The position numbers were made by a program, and so were the translations under genes. Positions 1-14,000 of a DNA stretch of 64,000 bases are shown here, piece by piece. The notes below the pieces were generated by a model that saw only the letters and a program-made list of their open reading frames with translations, had not been told where the DNA came from and did no database searches. The DNA lies in the NCBI GenBank assembly GCA_941918925.1, contig OW799235.1, forward strand, positions 38,710,701-38,774,700, given 5' to 3'. The DNA is from Phyto melanocephala. Lineage: Eukaryota > Arthropoda > Insecta > Diptera > Rhinophoridae. Each line of letters starts with the position of its first letter. The stretch's first letter is position 1.

Positions 1-426
1 ATATGATTGATTGTAAGGTGTTAATATCCTAAAGTACAGGAAAGATATAAATATATTAGTATTTGGATCTAAATGTTTTTCTATAAAATAATTATTTTAT
101 TATGTTCCTCTTTTTATGAAAAAAGAAAAAAAACAAAAAATTGACAATAAAATAATAACACACGGTGTATGCAGCGCCGAAAATTGAATATTGTATTTTT
201 TAGGTTTAAAACCTACAACATCTAACATGAGAAATTGTTTTGCATGCTAGACGAAAAATTGTTCATATAATCTTATTATGAAATTACTCAGAGTATGGCG
301 GTTAATATTGGCGGCGTGTACCCAGACAAAAAAGACATGCAAAAGAAATAGTGAATGCATGGATTCAACTTAGGTGAACCATGGATGATTTTAACCCAGT
401 GCTTTAACAAACAAACCTGTACGAAT

Positions 427-1725
427 TAGGGTGATCGACTCGGTTTTACAACCGGCGGAAAACCTGGTTGTTTTACTCTTTCAGCTGGCGTTTTTTCCAA
501 ATGTTAATTTTTCGAATGTCGAATACACCGGTTTTTTTACTCACAGAAGCCGGTTTTTTTACTCACAGAAGCCGGTTTTTCCTATTTTTAGTTTTATGTT
601 CATTTATCTTTGTAACCAAACGTACCATACTATATTTATTACTCAAAATTTAAAAAAATCAGAAAATTTTTTAAATACTTTTCCATAATAATGTAAGCAA
701 TTTAGTTGTTTCTTCAAAAAAAAAAAAATGTAAAACAAGAAAAATAAATAATTAGGCCTAAATATTATTTGTTTGAAATGGAGAGAAGGTATCTCATACG
801 TTGTTGCGCTTATAATTTGCTGTTCAGTTAAGCTTTTTGATCGAACTATTGTACTTTGCAATACTTTTTAATCTCATTTTCGAATTTCATAATATTTTTT
901 TTCTACGAAATCTAGCAACTTGTACTAAAGACTACCCATAGCTTAACTAATATCTCTGATAACACATGACTTGTATACTAAAATAATTTGCCACGCAAAG
1001 GGTCATTATTACAACTTGCCTACAAAGTTAATGTTAGTGAAAGGTTAATTTGACTTCAGTGAGCAGTGAAGTGATCATTATACAACCTCTTTGTAACAAT
1101 TTTTTTTTTTAATATGGTAGTACCAGAGCAAATACCAATTACTTTTAACAAATTAATTTACTTCTTAAAAAATGTAGTGGCAACATTGTAAATTTATACA
1201 TTTTATTTACAAAACGAAATAAAATTTTTAATGATTTATTTACAGTTTTGTGTCACTAATATTAGAAAATTAAAACTAAAAATAAAAAAAAAAATAAAAA
1301 AGACGAAGTAGAAAAAAAATAAAAATCAAAATTTAGTTGCCATATTTTGTTTCATGTGGAGAACAATGACATTTTTCAATTTATAAACCTTACCTTTAAA
1401 AGTTAAAGGTAATTAAAGCATAAACTTATCTTTTCGGTCACTTTTAGGTAGAAAGTGTCTGTCCTTTAACATCTTTATTTTAAACAACGGCATTTTATAA
1501 TAATGTTTTTGTTTCAACTTAAAATGCAATTAAACCATAGAACAAACTAGTTTATACCTTTATATGTATCTCTGTCATGGGTATAAGAAAGAATTATATT
1601 TTGTGTATTCGACCGGTTAACCGGTTTTTCCTAAATTTTCAAAAAAGCAACCGGTTTTTTTAAATCTAAATTTCAAACTATTTGAAAACCGGTTTCTTAA
1701 AAATGTCGAATAATCGATCACCCTA
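427..1725. mobile_element. Non-autonomous hAT-type element with 8-bp target duplication
   Basis: The ends TAGGGTGATCGA and TCGATCACCCTA are inverted and flanked on both sides by the 8-bp direct repeat GTACGAAT (419-426 and 1726-1733). An 8-bp duplication and short TIRs are typical of hAT. The interior is AT-rich with several AACCGGTTTTT blocks near both ends (about 530-580 and 1610-1695), like subterminal transposase-binding repeats. No transposase coding seen. It lies downstream of the pHCl-1 stop codon. Confidence 0.85.
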
Positions 1726-1733
1726 GTACGAAT

Positions 1734-2932
1734 GCAAAAACACAAGACTTTTTTACAGTTGCTATTTATTTGAAAAGCAGAAGCAAAAGCAAGAGTTTAT
1801 TTTTTAACTGAAAACTGTTGTTTCATTTTGGGGTGTTCATGAATAATATCTTCTATTGCACAATTGATTAAGAGGTAATAAGAAATGTTATGATTACATA
1901 AAATCAAGAATAAAATACAACTTGCATTTATGAGCCACTTAAACAAAAAAATGCTATTTTATTTTAGGAAGTACTCAGCAGTACATATCGCAAATTAAAT
2001 ACAAAAAGAAAACAACATGATTTGAGGAGAGATTACAAACCGTTTTTTTATCTTAAAAAAAATATAGGTTGATTGCAAAAATATAATTAAATAAGAAGAA
2101 GTGTTGCTGTAGGTTTTGATGTTTTATATTCAAAATGTGAAAAATTTTACTAAGTTTGTAGATTTCGACGTTGAAATTTTGAAAATCTTCTTTTCGAGAC
2201 AAAAAAAAAAATTTTTAGCTGCTTTTGGTTTTATAAAATTTTAAACCAAGAATTTATTTTGTTCGCTTCTACGTAACTCTTTAACTTTGTTATTAATTTA
2301 TAGACATTTCCTATAGTCACACAGTAACATTTTCAAATATTCTACGCCTAAATTTTATAGAAAATAAAAGCAAAAATGTAGAAAATTATATTTTTGTAAT
2401 GAATAATAAAATAATGTGATGTTTACAATAATATTATTATTATTGCCTCTTACATTTTTTGCTCGAACATTTTTTGAATTATTCCTGAGCTCTTTACCCT
2501 AACTTGAGTTTGAGTTTGATTTTGAAAATTTTGCTAAATAATCAAATAATGATTTTTTATTTGGTGTATAAGTTTTGAATTGAAATTAAGAAAATGCATT
2601 TATATGAGTTTCCCCCGATGTAAAAATTGTTTTATTGATCGTTTGGAATTGTAATTTTATGGGTCAAATTAAAATATATTTAAATATCAATCTATTATGG
2701 GATTTTGCATAATTAAATTTTATTTTTATAATCTCAATTATTATTAATATATTTTCTATTTTGGTATTTTAAACGTTTATTTCGCAGTTTTATTATTATT
2801 TTGTTGTTGTTGTTGTTGTTTTTTTGCTTATAGTGAGTTACGGTGAAATAAATAGCTTGTTGGGTTGATTTGCTTGTTTTACAATATAATTTTTTTTGTT
2901 TCTCGTAAATTTGGTTTCTTTTTTTATTTGTC
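1734..2932. other. 3' flank / 3' UTR of pHCl-1, no gene seen
   Basis: AT-rich DNA with homopolymer runs and a short (GTT)n at about 2804-2820. On the minus strand this should hold the 3' UTR and polyadenylation site, but I cannot fix the end. No ORF with recognisable content on either strand. Confidence 0.5.
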
Positions 2933-3079
2933 TTATGAAAATCCTTTATAGTGAACGAAGAAAAATATTAAGAAAATGGCGTATGCAGTGGGAAACGTTA
3001 TTCTAGCAATTACATCTATAGTTTTTGCGATACGTATAGGATGTGGAGGTTCTTTCTTGCGTACTTGTACAAAGCAAGT
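2933..3079 (-). CDS. pHCl-1: pHCl-1 last coding exon, M4 and stop
   Basis: 147 nt including TAA, acceptor tttattttcag. It encodes TCFVQVRKKEPPHPIRIAK, TIDVIARITFPTAYAIFL (M4) and IFFFVHYKGFS before the stop. The pattern ID..AR..FP..Y..FN/F in M4 is universal in Cys-loop channels. The conserved basic IRIAKTID lies just inside the membrane, and the extracellular tail is very short. The 3' UTR continues to lower coordinates. Several possible AATAAA sites (tttatt on the plus strand, e.g. near 2921 and 2776) occur, but the AT-rich sequence makes them uninformative. Confidence 0.93.
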   Translation of the reverse strand, partial: TCFVQVRKKEPPHPIRIAKTIDVIARITFPTAYAIFLIFFFVHYKGFS

Positions 3080-6000
3080 CTGAAAATAAAAAGAATAAAA
3101 ATAAATTAAATTTATTGAATGAAGTAAAAACATATAAAAAATTATTATAATAAAAATATATTTAGTATTCGATCGACCTAGGCTCGCTTAAAAGAGATAT
3201 AGATATACATACATAGATAGAAATATACGATATAGACTGCAAACTTTTAAGACTGTAGCTTATCATGTAATAAAATTTTTTTGATCTAATGGCATTTTAA
3301 GTAGGCATAACAATTTGCTACAATACCCTTTAAGTCAGTATGTATGTATGTATGTTTGTTAATTTTTCTGTGTATATTGTTTGAAGTATAAGGACGCATT
3401 TTCATGATGACGTTCAATGTCATGACATTTTGCAATTCTCTTTTAAATCTGCTACTTAAAATCTTTTTCATTTTTAAGATGATTTTTTCAGTTTTTTACG
3501 TATAATCGGTTAATCTTCTATATTTGCTTGCTTGTATTAAGAAAAATATAAATACAAATAAATATATTTGTATTTAAATTATTATTTTTCCATTCAATTA
3601 TTTAAATATGTTCATAAAAATTTTAATTTTTATTTCTTTTAATAGATATTCCGATTTTTCTTTAAGCAGCTGAGACTTTAAAGAAGAATAAAACATAATA
3701 CAAATAACACAAATGACTGTAAAGAGGAATATTGAAAAAAAAAATCACCACATACTTTGCTGTAAGTTTGATACTTTGGCAGAGTGTCATGACATAATTG
3801 CATGCAATAAAGTCATCGTAAAAATGGTCGCTAAGTATTGTTTTATTAACTTACCTCTGTTGCGCAACCATTATTGGCTGAGTGTGTACAAGGACTACCA
3901 CTACTTCCACCACATGTGGTACAAGCAACAATTTCATTTGGTCCACCGGCGTCACGTTTCTTTTCACCCTGATGGACGGCATTAAATTTAAAGAATTTTT
4001 ATTATAATTTTTTATATTTACGAGTAAAAATATTTATACAAATTATCACGCACAAATATTAAAGATTGCATTTTATTGTTCAAAATATTAATAAAAAAAA
4101 TATTTTCAGTAAATAGATGTAACAAAAAATATAATAATGTAAAAAATATATATGTATGTACATGCATATGTACATATGTTTGGTTGTATATACATACATA
4201 TACATGTATGCATTTTTAAAATCAGACATAAAAATAAAAATTAATTAAAATAGTAGAGCAAATGAAGTAAGTTTACACAAACGCAGAAGAATAAATAAAA
4301 TTTGTAATTTTGAGCAATTCATGGTTAGAACACATTTTGTTAGTATTATTTTAGTTTTTTTCATTTATTTTTTCATTTGTTTTACACAATATGCGATATT
4401 AAATTGCAGAGTAAACAACAAATTTTTAGCAGTACAAAGTAGAAAGACAAAAATGAAACATATATTTTCTATTCGTTTGTTTTTCCTTAAATAAACAATA
4501 TTGACGTATGACAACGTGACTTTGAATATAAGAAACAAATTTGCCTTTATTAACTCATAATTGCTAAATAATATAGTAGTAGTCTTGTATATGAGTTTTA
4601 TACTTACGGGCTGTATTAGTTAGTGTTGTTTCAGAGAAGCGTTAAAATATTACAAGAGGAGAGAACAAAACACATAAACATATTAAAGAAAGTTCTGTTA
4701 AACATTTACTATGGGTATTTAGTATAAAAATGTGTTTAATTACACCGCAAGAAATGTGATTATGATTTAACATACACTGAGAAAAATTTAACATCGAAGT
4801 TTAAATTTTTTTCAAAATTATTTTCCTTAGAAATATATAAACGCTTCCTTAAAATGCACAAGTAGTGCCGTTTTTAGGATAATATTGTTTAATTACACCG
4901 TTTAGTAAAAACCAACTATTTATTTTTAATTAACGTGAAAAATTTGATATTGAAATCTACAAACCAAATGTATTTAGTAAAAGTACGTACTCAGTCTTTT
5001 ATTTTCTAATATTTTGTTCCTTTTCAAGGATTTTAAACTTTAAGGGATATAAAATATATATTTTCTTAATATACTCGCGATTTTTTAGGTCAACATAATC
5101 GTTCAAATTCGTCCACAATCGGGAGAATTGTAAAAAACATTTAAATTTCTACAAAACAGGTCTGTATAAAATGTGAGAACATCTGTAAATGCCTTCTTAG
5201 TTCGTTGAACGGAAAACATTGCTGTTCTTCACGGTAGTGTGGAAAAAGATCAGTCAACCTCGACTGATCATCGTGCCCAACAATTTAACATCAACATTGT
5301 CATTGAAAATTTGGACCATCGGATGGAGGTGTGCCGCAGAGGTCGCAGCCGATATTTTGTTCAATGCATAATTATCATAATAAAAAGAAATGACAATGAA
5401 ATCCTAAATAATTTGTGTCATTTGGTCAGAATAACCAATCTACATTCGGGAGAATCGTTCAAATTTGAAATTTCACCGGGATTGTAGGAAATGTGAAAAC
5501 ACTTCTGTATACTCTCCAGTTCATTCTGCTGAAAGTATTGCTGTTGTTCGCAACAATATGGTAAAAGAGGCTTCAACATCGACTCGTCGTCGTGACCAAC
5601 TATTGAATATCTAACGAACATCACTGATGCGAATTTTAAATAAAGATTTGTTTTTACACGCTTATAGCTTGACTCGAGAGCTGATGCCAACTGACAATTT
5701 CAAGCGTCTTGAATACGCCGAACAGTTGGTTGAATAGACAGAGTTCAATGGTGGCTTTATAAAGACAATCATCTTCGCTGACAAGACACACTTTCACCTC
5801 AGTCGATTCGTTATCAAGCCGAATTACCATATTTGGGAAAATTAGAATCCACGAGTAATTGTTAAAAAGTCGATGCATCCACAAAGAGTGGCTGTTGGTT
5901 GCAGTTTATGAGCTGGTGGCGTCATAGGGCCACACTTCTTGCCAAAAACAAACAACAAAGCAATGGCTCTTTTATGCTAGTAATTTAATGGTCGTGTTAT

Positions 6001-9000
6001 GTCATGCCACGATAATGTGATTTGACACCGTCCGACTTCTTTCTTAGAGGATATTTTAAGGAAAGGTTTACGCCATTAATAATAAGAACAATTTAAGAAT
6101 AAAGGCTGAGATAATTCGGTACATTAGCATACACATGTAGGGAGAACATCGAAGCAGGCCACTACCATCACGGGACCCTTTTCGACCCCATTCGCTCCTC
6201 AGTGATTTCGTGTCCTCCGATCAGTATACCTTCAATCACTGAGTCCCGCACCACAACCGGCGTTTGCTCTGGACTAGGAAAACGATTTCACACTGCCAAC
6301 TGTTGATTGTCGACAATCCTCATCGCACAGTCCTTTGCAATCGCCAGCATCTCCCTCAGACTAAGGTGCTTGCCTGTGATCCTTAATCTTCCGCTCGCCA
6401 ACGCCGGACACTCGCATACTACATGCGCTGCCGTCTCGGCATCCTCCAGGCACATTCTACAAATATCATCATCCACGATCCGCATCCTCTTCAGATGATA
6501 TTTGCAGTTCCCATAATCAACGCAGTGATCCAGCGACATTAAATCTCAATTATGTCTCAGTGTCATTGAAAATAAGGACTATCGGATAGAAGTACGCCAC
6601 CGAAGTCTTCGTGAGCATTTGGTTAATATTTTGCTTCACACATAATTGTAATAGATTCTTCTATCACAATGAAAAATATAAAAGATACTTCTTCGAAAAC
6701 TTTTTGTTTTATTCACAATTAACCTTGTGCATTTTGTTTGGACCAACTTATACAACCACATGTACTAAATTAACTATCGACGTCTGATACTTATTACCAT
6801 CCCAGCAAAAAAAAAATATACTTTGTAAGAAGTTTGTATTTTTACTACCATATTATGTGCTTTTTATTAATAACACATTCGATTACTGTAGAGAATTCTT
6901 AAAAGATTTGCAGTATGCCAGTGAGTAAAAATATATAAATTTTGCGACGAGAAATTAAAATAAAGGACACTGTATTATATACATTTGACTACATATTTAT
7001 TGTGCCGAAATAAGCACTTAAAAAGAAATGCTATTGTAGTAAGTGAGCAGGCTGTAAGCCGCAACACCTTTACATTCCTTTAAGAACCTGTTTACAGTGG
7101 AGCTAGGATATATAAAAACTTAAAGAACGCAACTTTGGCTTTAATCAGTCTTTAACTATTTACTTTTTGGCTACTATTTGTAATATATATATGTTTCTTA
7201 ACGAATAATAAGACATTTGTTTTATATCTGATAGTAGCGTATTTATTTGAAAGATAATTTGCTATTTAGTTCGAGTCTCAAAAAAAAAAAAAAAATGTTG
7301 ATTAAAGTTACTATAAAATGTAAAGTTTTTGTGTGTCATATTATATGGAGCCACCATATCCTTTGTTATACAAAAAATTTTTCGTTTCACAGAACGAAAA
7401 TTGAGCCCCAATACAACAAATCATCCGTAGGTTTTAATAATCAGCAGAATAATTACTCTGCTGCTTAAGTGTCGATATGAAACAAAACTAAAAAATATAT
7501 GCGAATGTCTTAAAATAGGTGCACAAGAAACAACTCCCTTAAAATGCAATATATTTTATCTTACGGAGGATTTCTCTGCATACTTGTGTTTAATTCTGTT
7601 TTAACATTTAACCTTTCTGGCAGACAGTTCTAATATAAGTTACTATTAATTATTTAATTGAAGAAATATACGTTTTTAGTTGAAGCATTCCTGTTTAAAG
7701 AATTCAACTGCACGATGGAATCTTTCGGTTTCCTTTTTTATTATTAAGAAAATCATCTTCCTGATTAAAAAATTATTGAAATTCAGATATATATTGTGCG
7801 AAGTTTAAAATCATTGTGACCATCACGCGATCTTCATATTAATTTTTAAGAAAGTAAAAGTTGCGCACAATACTGTTGAGCTTATATATATCTTATGTCC
7901 CATTTTCAAAATGTTTTAAATTAAATAAATTTTAATAAGCAACTCAATGCAAGTTTTCTCAGTGTATGTTCTTATATTTTTGTGTTTTTTATCACATATT
8001 TTGTTACACATTTATATTTCAAATTGTTTATTTTCTGTTTTGCTTAGTTTAGTTTGGCATGAGAATTTTGCTAAGTAGTGTCTTACAAGGCTTGTGAAAT
8101 GTACATAACTTAACTTTGTATGTATAAATGTCGTATTAATGGTATGGAAGTTAATGTGATTGTGTTGTATGTATGCATGGAAACTTTTGTACAAAATGAA
8201 AATTACCATAAAGTTGATGTGAAATGAATATACATATATAACTATTGGCACACATACATACATAAATACATACATACATATTTAAACACAATGCTTATTC
8301 CTGACGTGGTCCCATGGCTCAAGCGGGCACATGGGGATCTAGACTTCTATGTTACGCAGATGCTTAGTGGGCACGTTTGTTTCCGGTCATACCTATACAG
8401 ATTTGGTCATGATACTTCTCTGTTCTAGCCGAGTTGTGATGGTAATGTCTAGGAGAATGCTGAACACGTATTTTTTTCGTGCCCACGTTTTAATAGGGTG
8501 AGAATATATCTTGAAGGGATGACAGGCCGTATTGTTGATCACGATAATATAGTGGAGATTATGATATTCTCTGCACGTAGTTGGGAGTATGTATGCGAAT
8601 ATGCTAGATTGATTCTCATTGAACTTCGTAGGGTCGAGAGAATCCGTAATGGGATATCATAGTTTGGGTCAAGATGGCGTCCTAGTTTAAATGAGTCAAA
8701 TATAGTAGTTACAACTTTGTACCCTTTAACCCACACAATATAAGTATCAAAAAATAGCGGTCGACCAGTACAATGTAGTAAACTATAAAAAAAGTGTAAA
8801 ATCAAATATGGCGTCTAAAAAAATGGCGAACCGATTTCTTAATCCCAACAATATGGGTATCAAATGAAAGAGCTTAACTAGTAGAATACAGTTACTATGT
8901 AAAAATTCAAAATCAAAGATGGCGTCGGAAATAAAAATGACGGTGAAGGGTATTGTCAGATTCGGCCTGGCCGAATATAGTGCTCTTACTTGTTTAACTA

Positions 9001-11044
9001 TAAATTTGCCTATAGGTATGTATGTATTTATGTACGTAGTATTGGTCCATTATTTATTTAGTTGTGTAAATAAATTCACTTTTCTTACACATGTTTGTTA
9101 CAACAAAACAAAATGGTAACAGAATTGTTTTCGTAAAAAATTTATATTATAAAAATTATTATTTTAAAAAGACTTTGATTCAATAAGAGTCTAATTTTAA
9201 TGTCTATAATGTAGGAAATTTACCATTTTATCTTAAATCAATCTTTATTCTTCTTTTACATTTCTAGTTTTTATTTATATTTAAGTTCATCAACTTTATT
9301 GTAATAATTATTGATATGTGTTCATAAACAATAAAATGTTTTTATTGAAATGCTTATTTGCAGAGAAAAATAAAAAAACTAATAATTAAAAAAAAAACAA
9401 AAATAAAAAAATCAAGAAACTTAATAGACATAAGTAGCTTAAAAATAAAATAATTAAAAATAATGACAGCAACAGCTATAAATGATTGATGGGAAAGCAA
9501 ACTTTACATTTTGTAAGGTCAACAAAATTGTAGTTGAATTTAAAAGCAATAAAATCGATAGTGGGTGGAAAATCGTTAAGAAACAAACCAAAATCAAAGC
9601 ATAACGACAGACTTGTTTTAAAAGCGATTTATTAGGATCATTCTTTAAATTTATTAAAAGTTAAAAATATTCTTAATACATAGCAGCCTACAACGTCGAT
9701 GCTCAAACAAATTCAGTTATGTGTGTTCTATTGAGATTTCGCGGCAGCAACAAAAGCATTATAATATGGTTACTTAACAGTATTAAACTTAAGCATACCG
9801 ACTATTTCTTATAAAGGGTGGTTAAATTTTAATCGCCGATGTTGAATGTGAACCACACCTAAACGACTAGTTTTTTTTTGCATATCATTTAATATTTCTC
9901 AATTTTTGACTAACTTAATTCGAACTATTGAAAGATACACAATCGAGCAACGCGTTAAAGTTATCTGTGATTCTTTTGGCTAACATAATCGTTCAAATTC
10001 GTCCACAATCTGGAGAGTTGTGACAAATATTAAATAAACGATCACGACGATACATATGTATGTATATAAAAGGGGCACAACTCGAAATATTTTTAAAACG
10101 CCTCTTTGTAATGCACATGTCACAGTGCACATCCTTAAAAACAGTAAACAAATTTTTTACAATACTATATTCCTCAACTAAACATTAATAAAAGTGGCAG
10201 TCTAATACTATGTTCACACATGCGCCTTAATTGTCAATTTATAATACTATCGCAATTAAAAGCCATTACCATACTAAAAATTATTTTTAAATTGAGCAAT
10301 ATATACTTAATTGTTTTATTGTCTAAAACTCGAAATACAACTCTTGAGAAGTATGTTCAGAGAGAAGAAAATTCTATAGGTGGCATTTCTAATGTCAAAC
10401 AAATAAATATACAAAAAATAGAAATTAAATTAATTAATTCGTTTAAATGTCTGGAATTTTATAATTTACGGTTATTTATTTTTAGATGAAATTATATAAA
10501 AAAAAAAATATTAAATATATTTTGTAGACAATTTTAAGTACTTTTGTAATAAAATTTGTGAGGAACTAAAAAAAAAAAAATAAAGGAAAAATATTTAGTG
10601 AAATGTGTTATAAAAAATTTAAAACAGCACAACTGGAGAGCTTTTTGACAGAGGCATTTAACTTATACACCTTGTTACAAATTTATACTGTGTTTAAACT
10701 TTTTAAAGCAAAAACAAAAATAATAATTAAGCAACCTTGATTTGTCTAAAACCTTACTAGAGGCACCCTAAATATTGTGCAGAATTTTGTACATTGCCAT
10801 TAATTTACTAAAACCATTAACGAAGCAATAAAGAGAAAAGAGCAACAATAACAAGAACAATACGTACACCAACACATAATAAAATAATAACAGTAATGAC
10901 ATTGACATAAAAGATGACGACGACAATACGAAAATATATACATAAACATTTCGGAATGGTTTTAATTAGCACAAAAAAAGTAATTTCTTTTTACACGTAT
11001 TAAATATTTAGGCTGAGATTGAAATACAGGCAAAAAATATATAC

Positions 11045-11075
<31 letters not shown>

Positions 11076-14000
11076 TGTACTTATGTATAAAGTCAAACAC
11101 AAACATAAAAACCTAAACATATTAAAATTAATGCAATGTTACTAAAAATATACACATCTGTTAATGGTAATTGCTATGCGCATATAAACATACATATGGA
11201 TGTTAGTGATGTAGCTAATATTAATTGTTAAGTATTTGCGAATGCGAATTCGAATATCTGCAGCCAATATTCGCGAATACGAATGCGAACATTCAGTAAA
11301 AAATTTAGCTCTGCATATATATTGAGTGAATCTGTCATATTTTTATTATCGTTTGCATTTATAAGCTTTTTAATTTAATTAATTACAAAAAAAATTGTAT
11401 TGTTTTAAAATATAATATGTGTATGTATATGAAATAAAAATACAGCATTGTTAATGTTTTTTTCTCTTTAAGAAGGCTAAAAAAGGGATATGTTTTAGTT
11501 TGTTTCTAGGCTTGTAAAAGAAGGTAATTATTTAAGTTTTAAATAAACCAGATTATGTGAAAAGGTTTTGTAACACGATTTCGATAATTAAATAGAGGCC
11601 ATATCTTCTTAAATTTAATGATGATCATTTCTTTTCAGCGGATGTCTATTTCATTGAGCTAATGAATTTACATATAAAAAGAATATAAATATAAAACGTC
11701 AGAAGCAACGGTATATTTACCTCAAGTCTTAAAAATATATATATATTACGTATGCAGAGTGACAATTTAAAACGTTTTTGCAAATATTTAATATTAATTT
11801 TTATATTTAACTTGTAAGTGATGAAGTTAATAGTTTTTAAATAACAGTCGGTATAAATGGGTGAAAACAAAATTTTAAGTGAAGCGGAAGAACTCGAAAT
11901 CGTTTTTTATTCGACTTTAAATTATTCCTGTCGTGCAATTGCAATTGTAAGAAACGACAAAGGGATGCATACAGCAATGTATAGGAAAACTAAAAAGGCA
12001 GAATTGCAACTACAGCTTTAGCTGCGAGTTTTAACTTTAATTAAAACAATTCTCAGTATTTCGTCAAACTCAATCCTATTGGCATTAAAATTCAAATTGA
12101 AAGCTAGTATTTTAACAATAACAAGTAAGAGCACTATATTCGGCTGTGACGAATCTTTTATACCCACCACCAGTTTTGTGTACATTTAAATCACAATATT
12201 TATTATTTTGTTAATCGCTATGGAATAATCTCTTTATAATAAAGTATGTGTCACTTTCTTTGTAGAGGGTGGTTAAATTTTAAGGGCCCATGTTGAAGGT
12301 GAACCACACCTAAACGTCAAGTTTTTTTCTGCATTTAATTTGACATTTCTCAATTTCAATCTAACTCAATTTGAACAATGGAAAGATACACAATCGAGTA
12401 ATTCGCTAAAGTTATTCAGGTTTTTTATGAAAATGGATGTTCAAATCAAAATGCATTTCATACACTTCGTGATTCTTTTGGCCAACATAATCGTTCAAAT
12501 TCGTCCACAATCGGGAGAATTGTGAAAAATATTTAAATTTCAGCAAAAGAGGTCTGTATGAAATGTGAAAATATCTGTGAATTCCTTCTTAGTTCGTTTT
12601 CGCGATTGAACATCAGCATTGTCAAAGAAAATTTGGACTATCGGATGGAGGTGTGCCGCCGAGATCGCGGCCATACCAATACCAATGCTATCATAATAAA
12701 AAGAAATAATAATAATTTCCTAAATAATTTGTGTTTTATTTAAAATCAATATCGGCCCTTAAAATTTAACCACCCTTTATAACTTTGATATGCTAGTAAA
12801 ATGTTTTCGTAAATTTAGTCTTTCAATGAAAGTGGGCGTTAAATTAGGCGTGTCAATAAAGTTTCTGCTAATAAATACAATTTAGATATTTCAATATAGT
12901 CCTTTATTTTTCCAAAAGCTTTGTCAATAGAGAAATTACATGAATTTAAGATAAATCGTTATATGGGAGGTAGGCGTTAAAGTAGGCGTGCCACCAAAAT
13001 TTTCTGGCATAACAATGACATTGATTAGAAGGATATATGTAGCAAAGATCATCATCATACCTTTAATTTTATCGGTTTTATGAGCTTTTAAATTTCGTTA
13101 ACAGTAGATAACGTGAAAAGTGGGCGTTATAGTAGGCGTGTCAAAGTTGTTTCTGCTAATAAATACAACTTAGATATTTCAATATAGTCCTTTATATTCC
13201 AAAATCTTTATTCATAGAGAAATTATATGAGTTTGAGGTAAAACGTTATATGGAAGGTAGGCGTGTCACATTTATTTTCTGTTAAAACAAAACCTTTGAC
13301 CAAAAAGCAAAGTGAGCAAAATTTCAGAATCGTACATCTAATTTTGTCAGGTTTATTAGGTTTTAAATTGAATATACTGAAAAATACACTGCGCGGTATA
13401 AATTTTCGTATATTTTGATCTATAACTTCTTTCGTAATGCATAGATTTAAGCAATTTTTGGGGAGAAATATTATTTTTGCTCTACGTTAATGCTTTTGGA
13501 CACAACTCCATATTATTCGATGTTGAAAGGACACGGTTTTGTCGACCTACTCTTGCATTACGAGCTAAAACTCTCTTCCTAATATTCCGATTTGGTCCAT
13601 TTTCAATACCAAATAAACCTTGCGTATAAGACATATTCTGGCAAAATTTGAGCCCCCTAGCTTTTTCGGTCTGACCTCTATCGTGCTTTCAACAGACGGA
13701 CGGACATAGCTAGATCGTCATCAAATCAAACCCCGATTCAGAATATATATACTTTATGGGGTCTAAAATGGATATTTCGATGTGTTGCAAATGGAATAAC
13801 AAAATGAATACACCCCCACCATTTTTTTGGTGGCGGGTATAAAAATGTATCGCAAGTTTTCGCCAAAGGATCATGTCAGTCCATTAAGATATGAGTTGGA
13901 GGTGAAATTGCTACTGATTTTATTTTTGTAAAAAAAAATTTATTAGAATTTTATATTTAAATTTATTTATCTAATGTTATTTACTTTGTGATTTTTTTTG

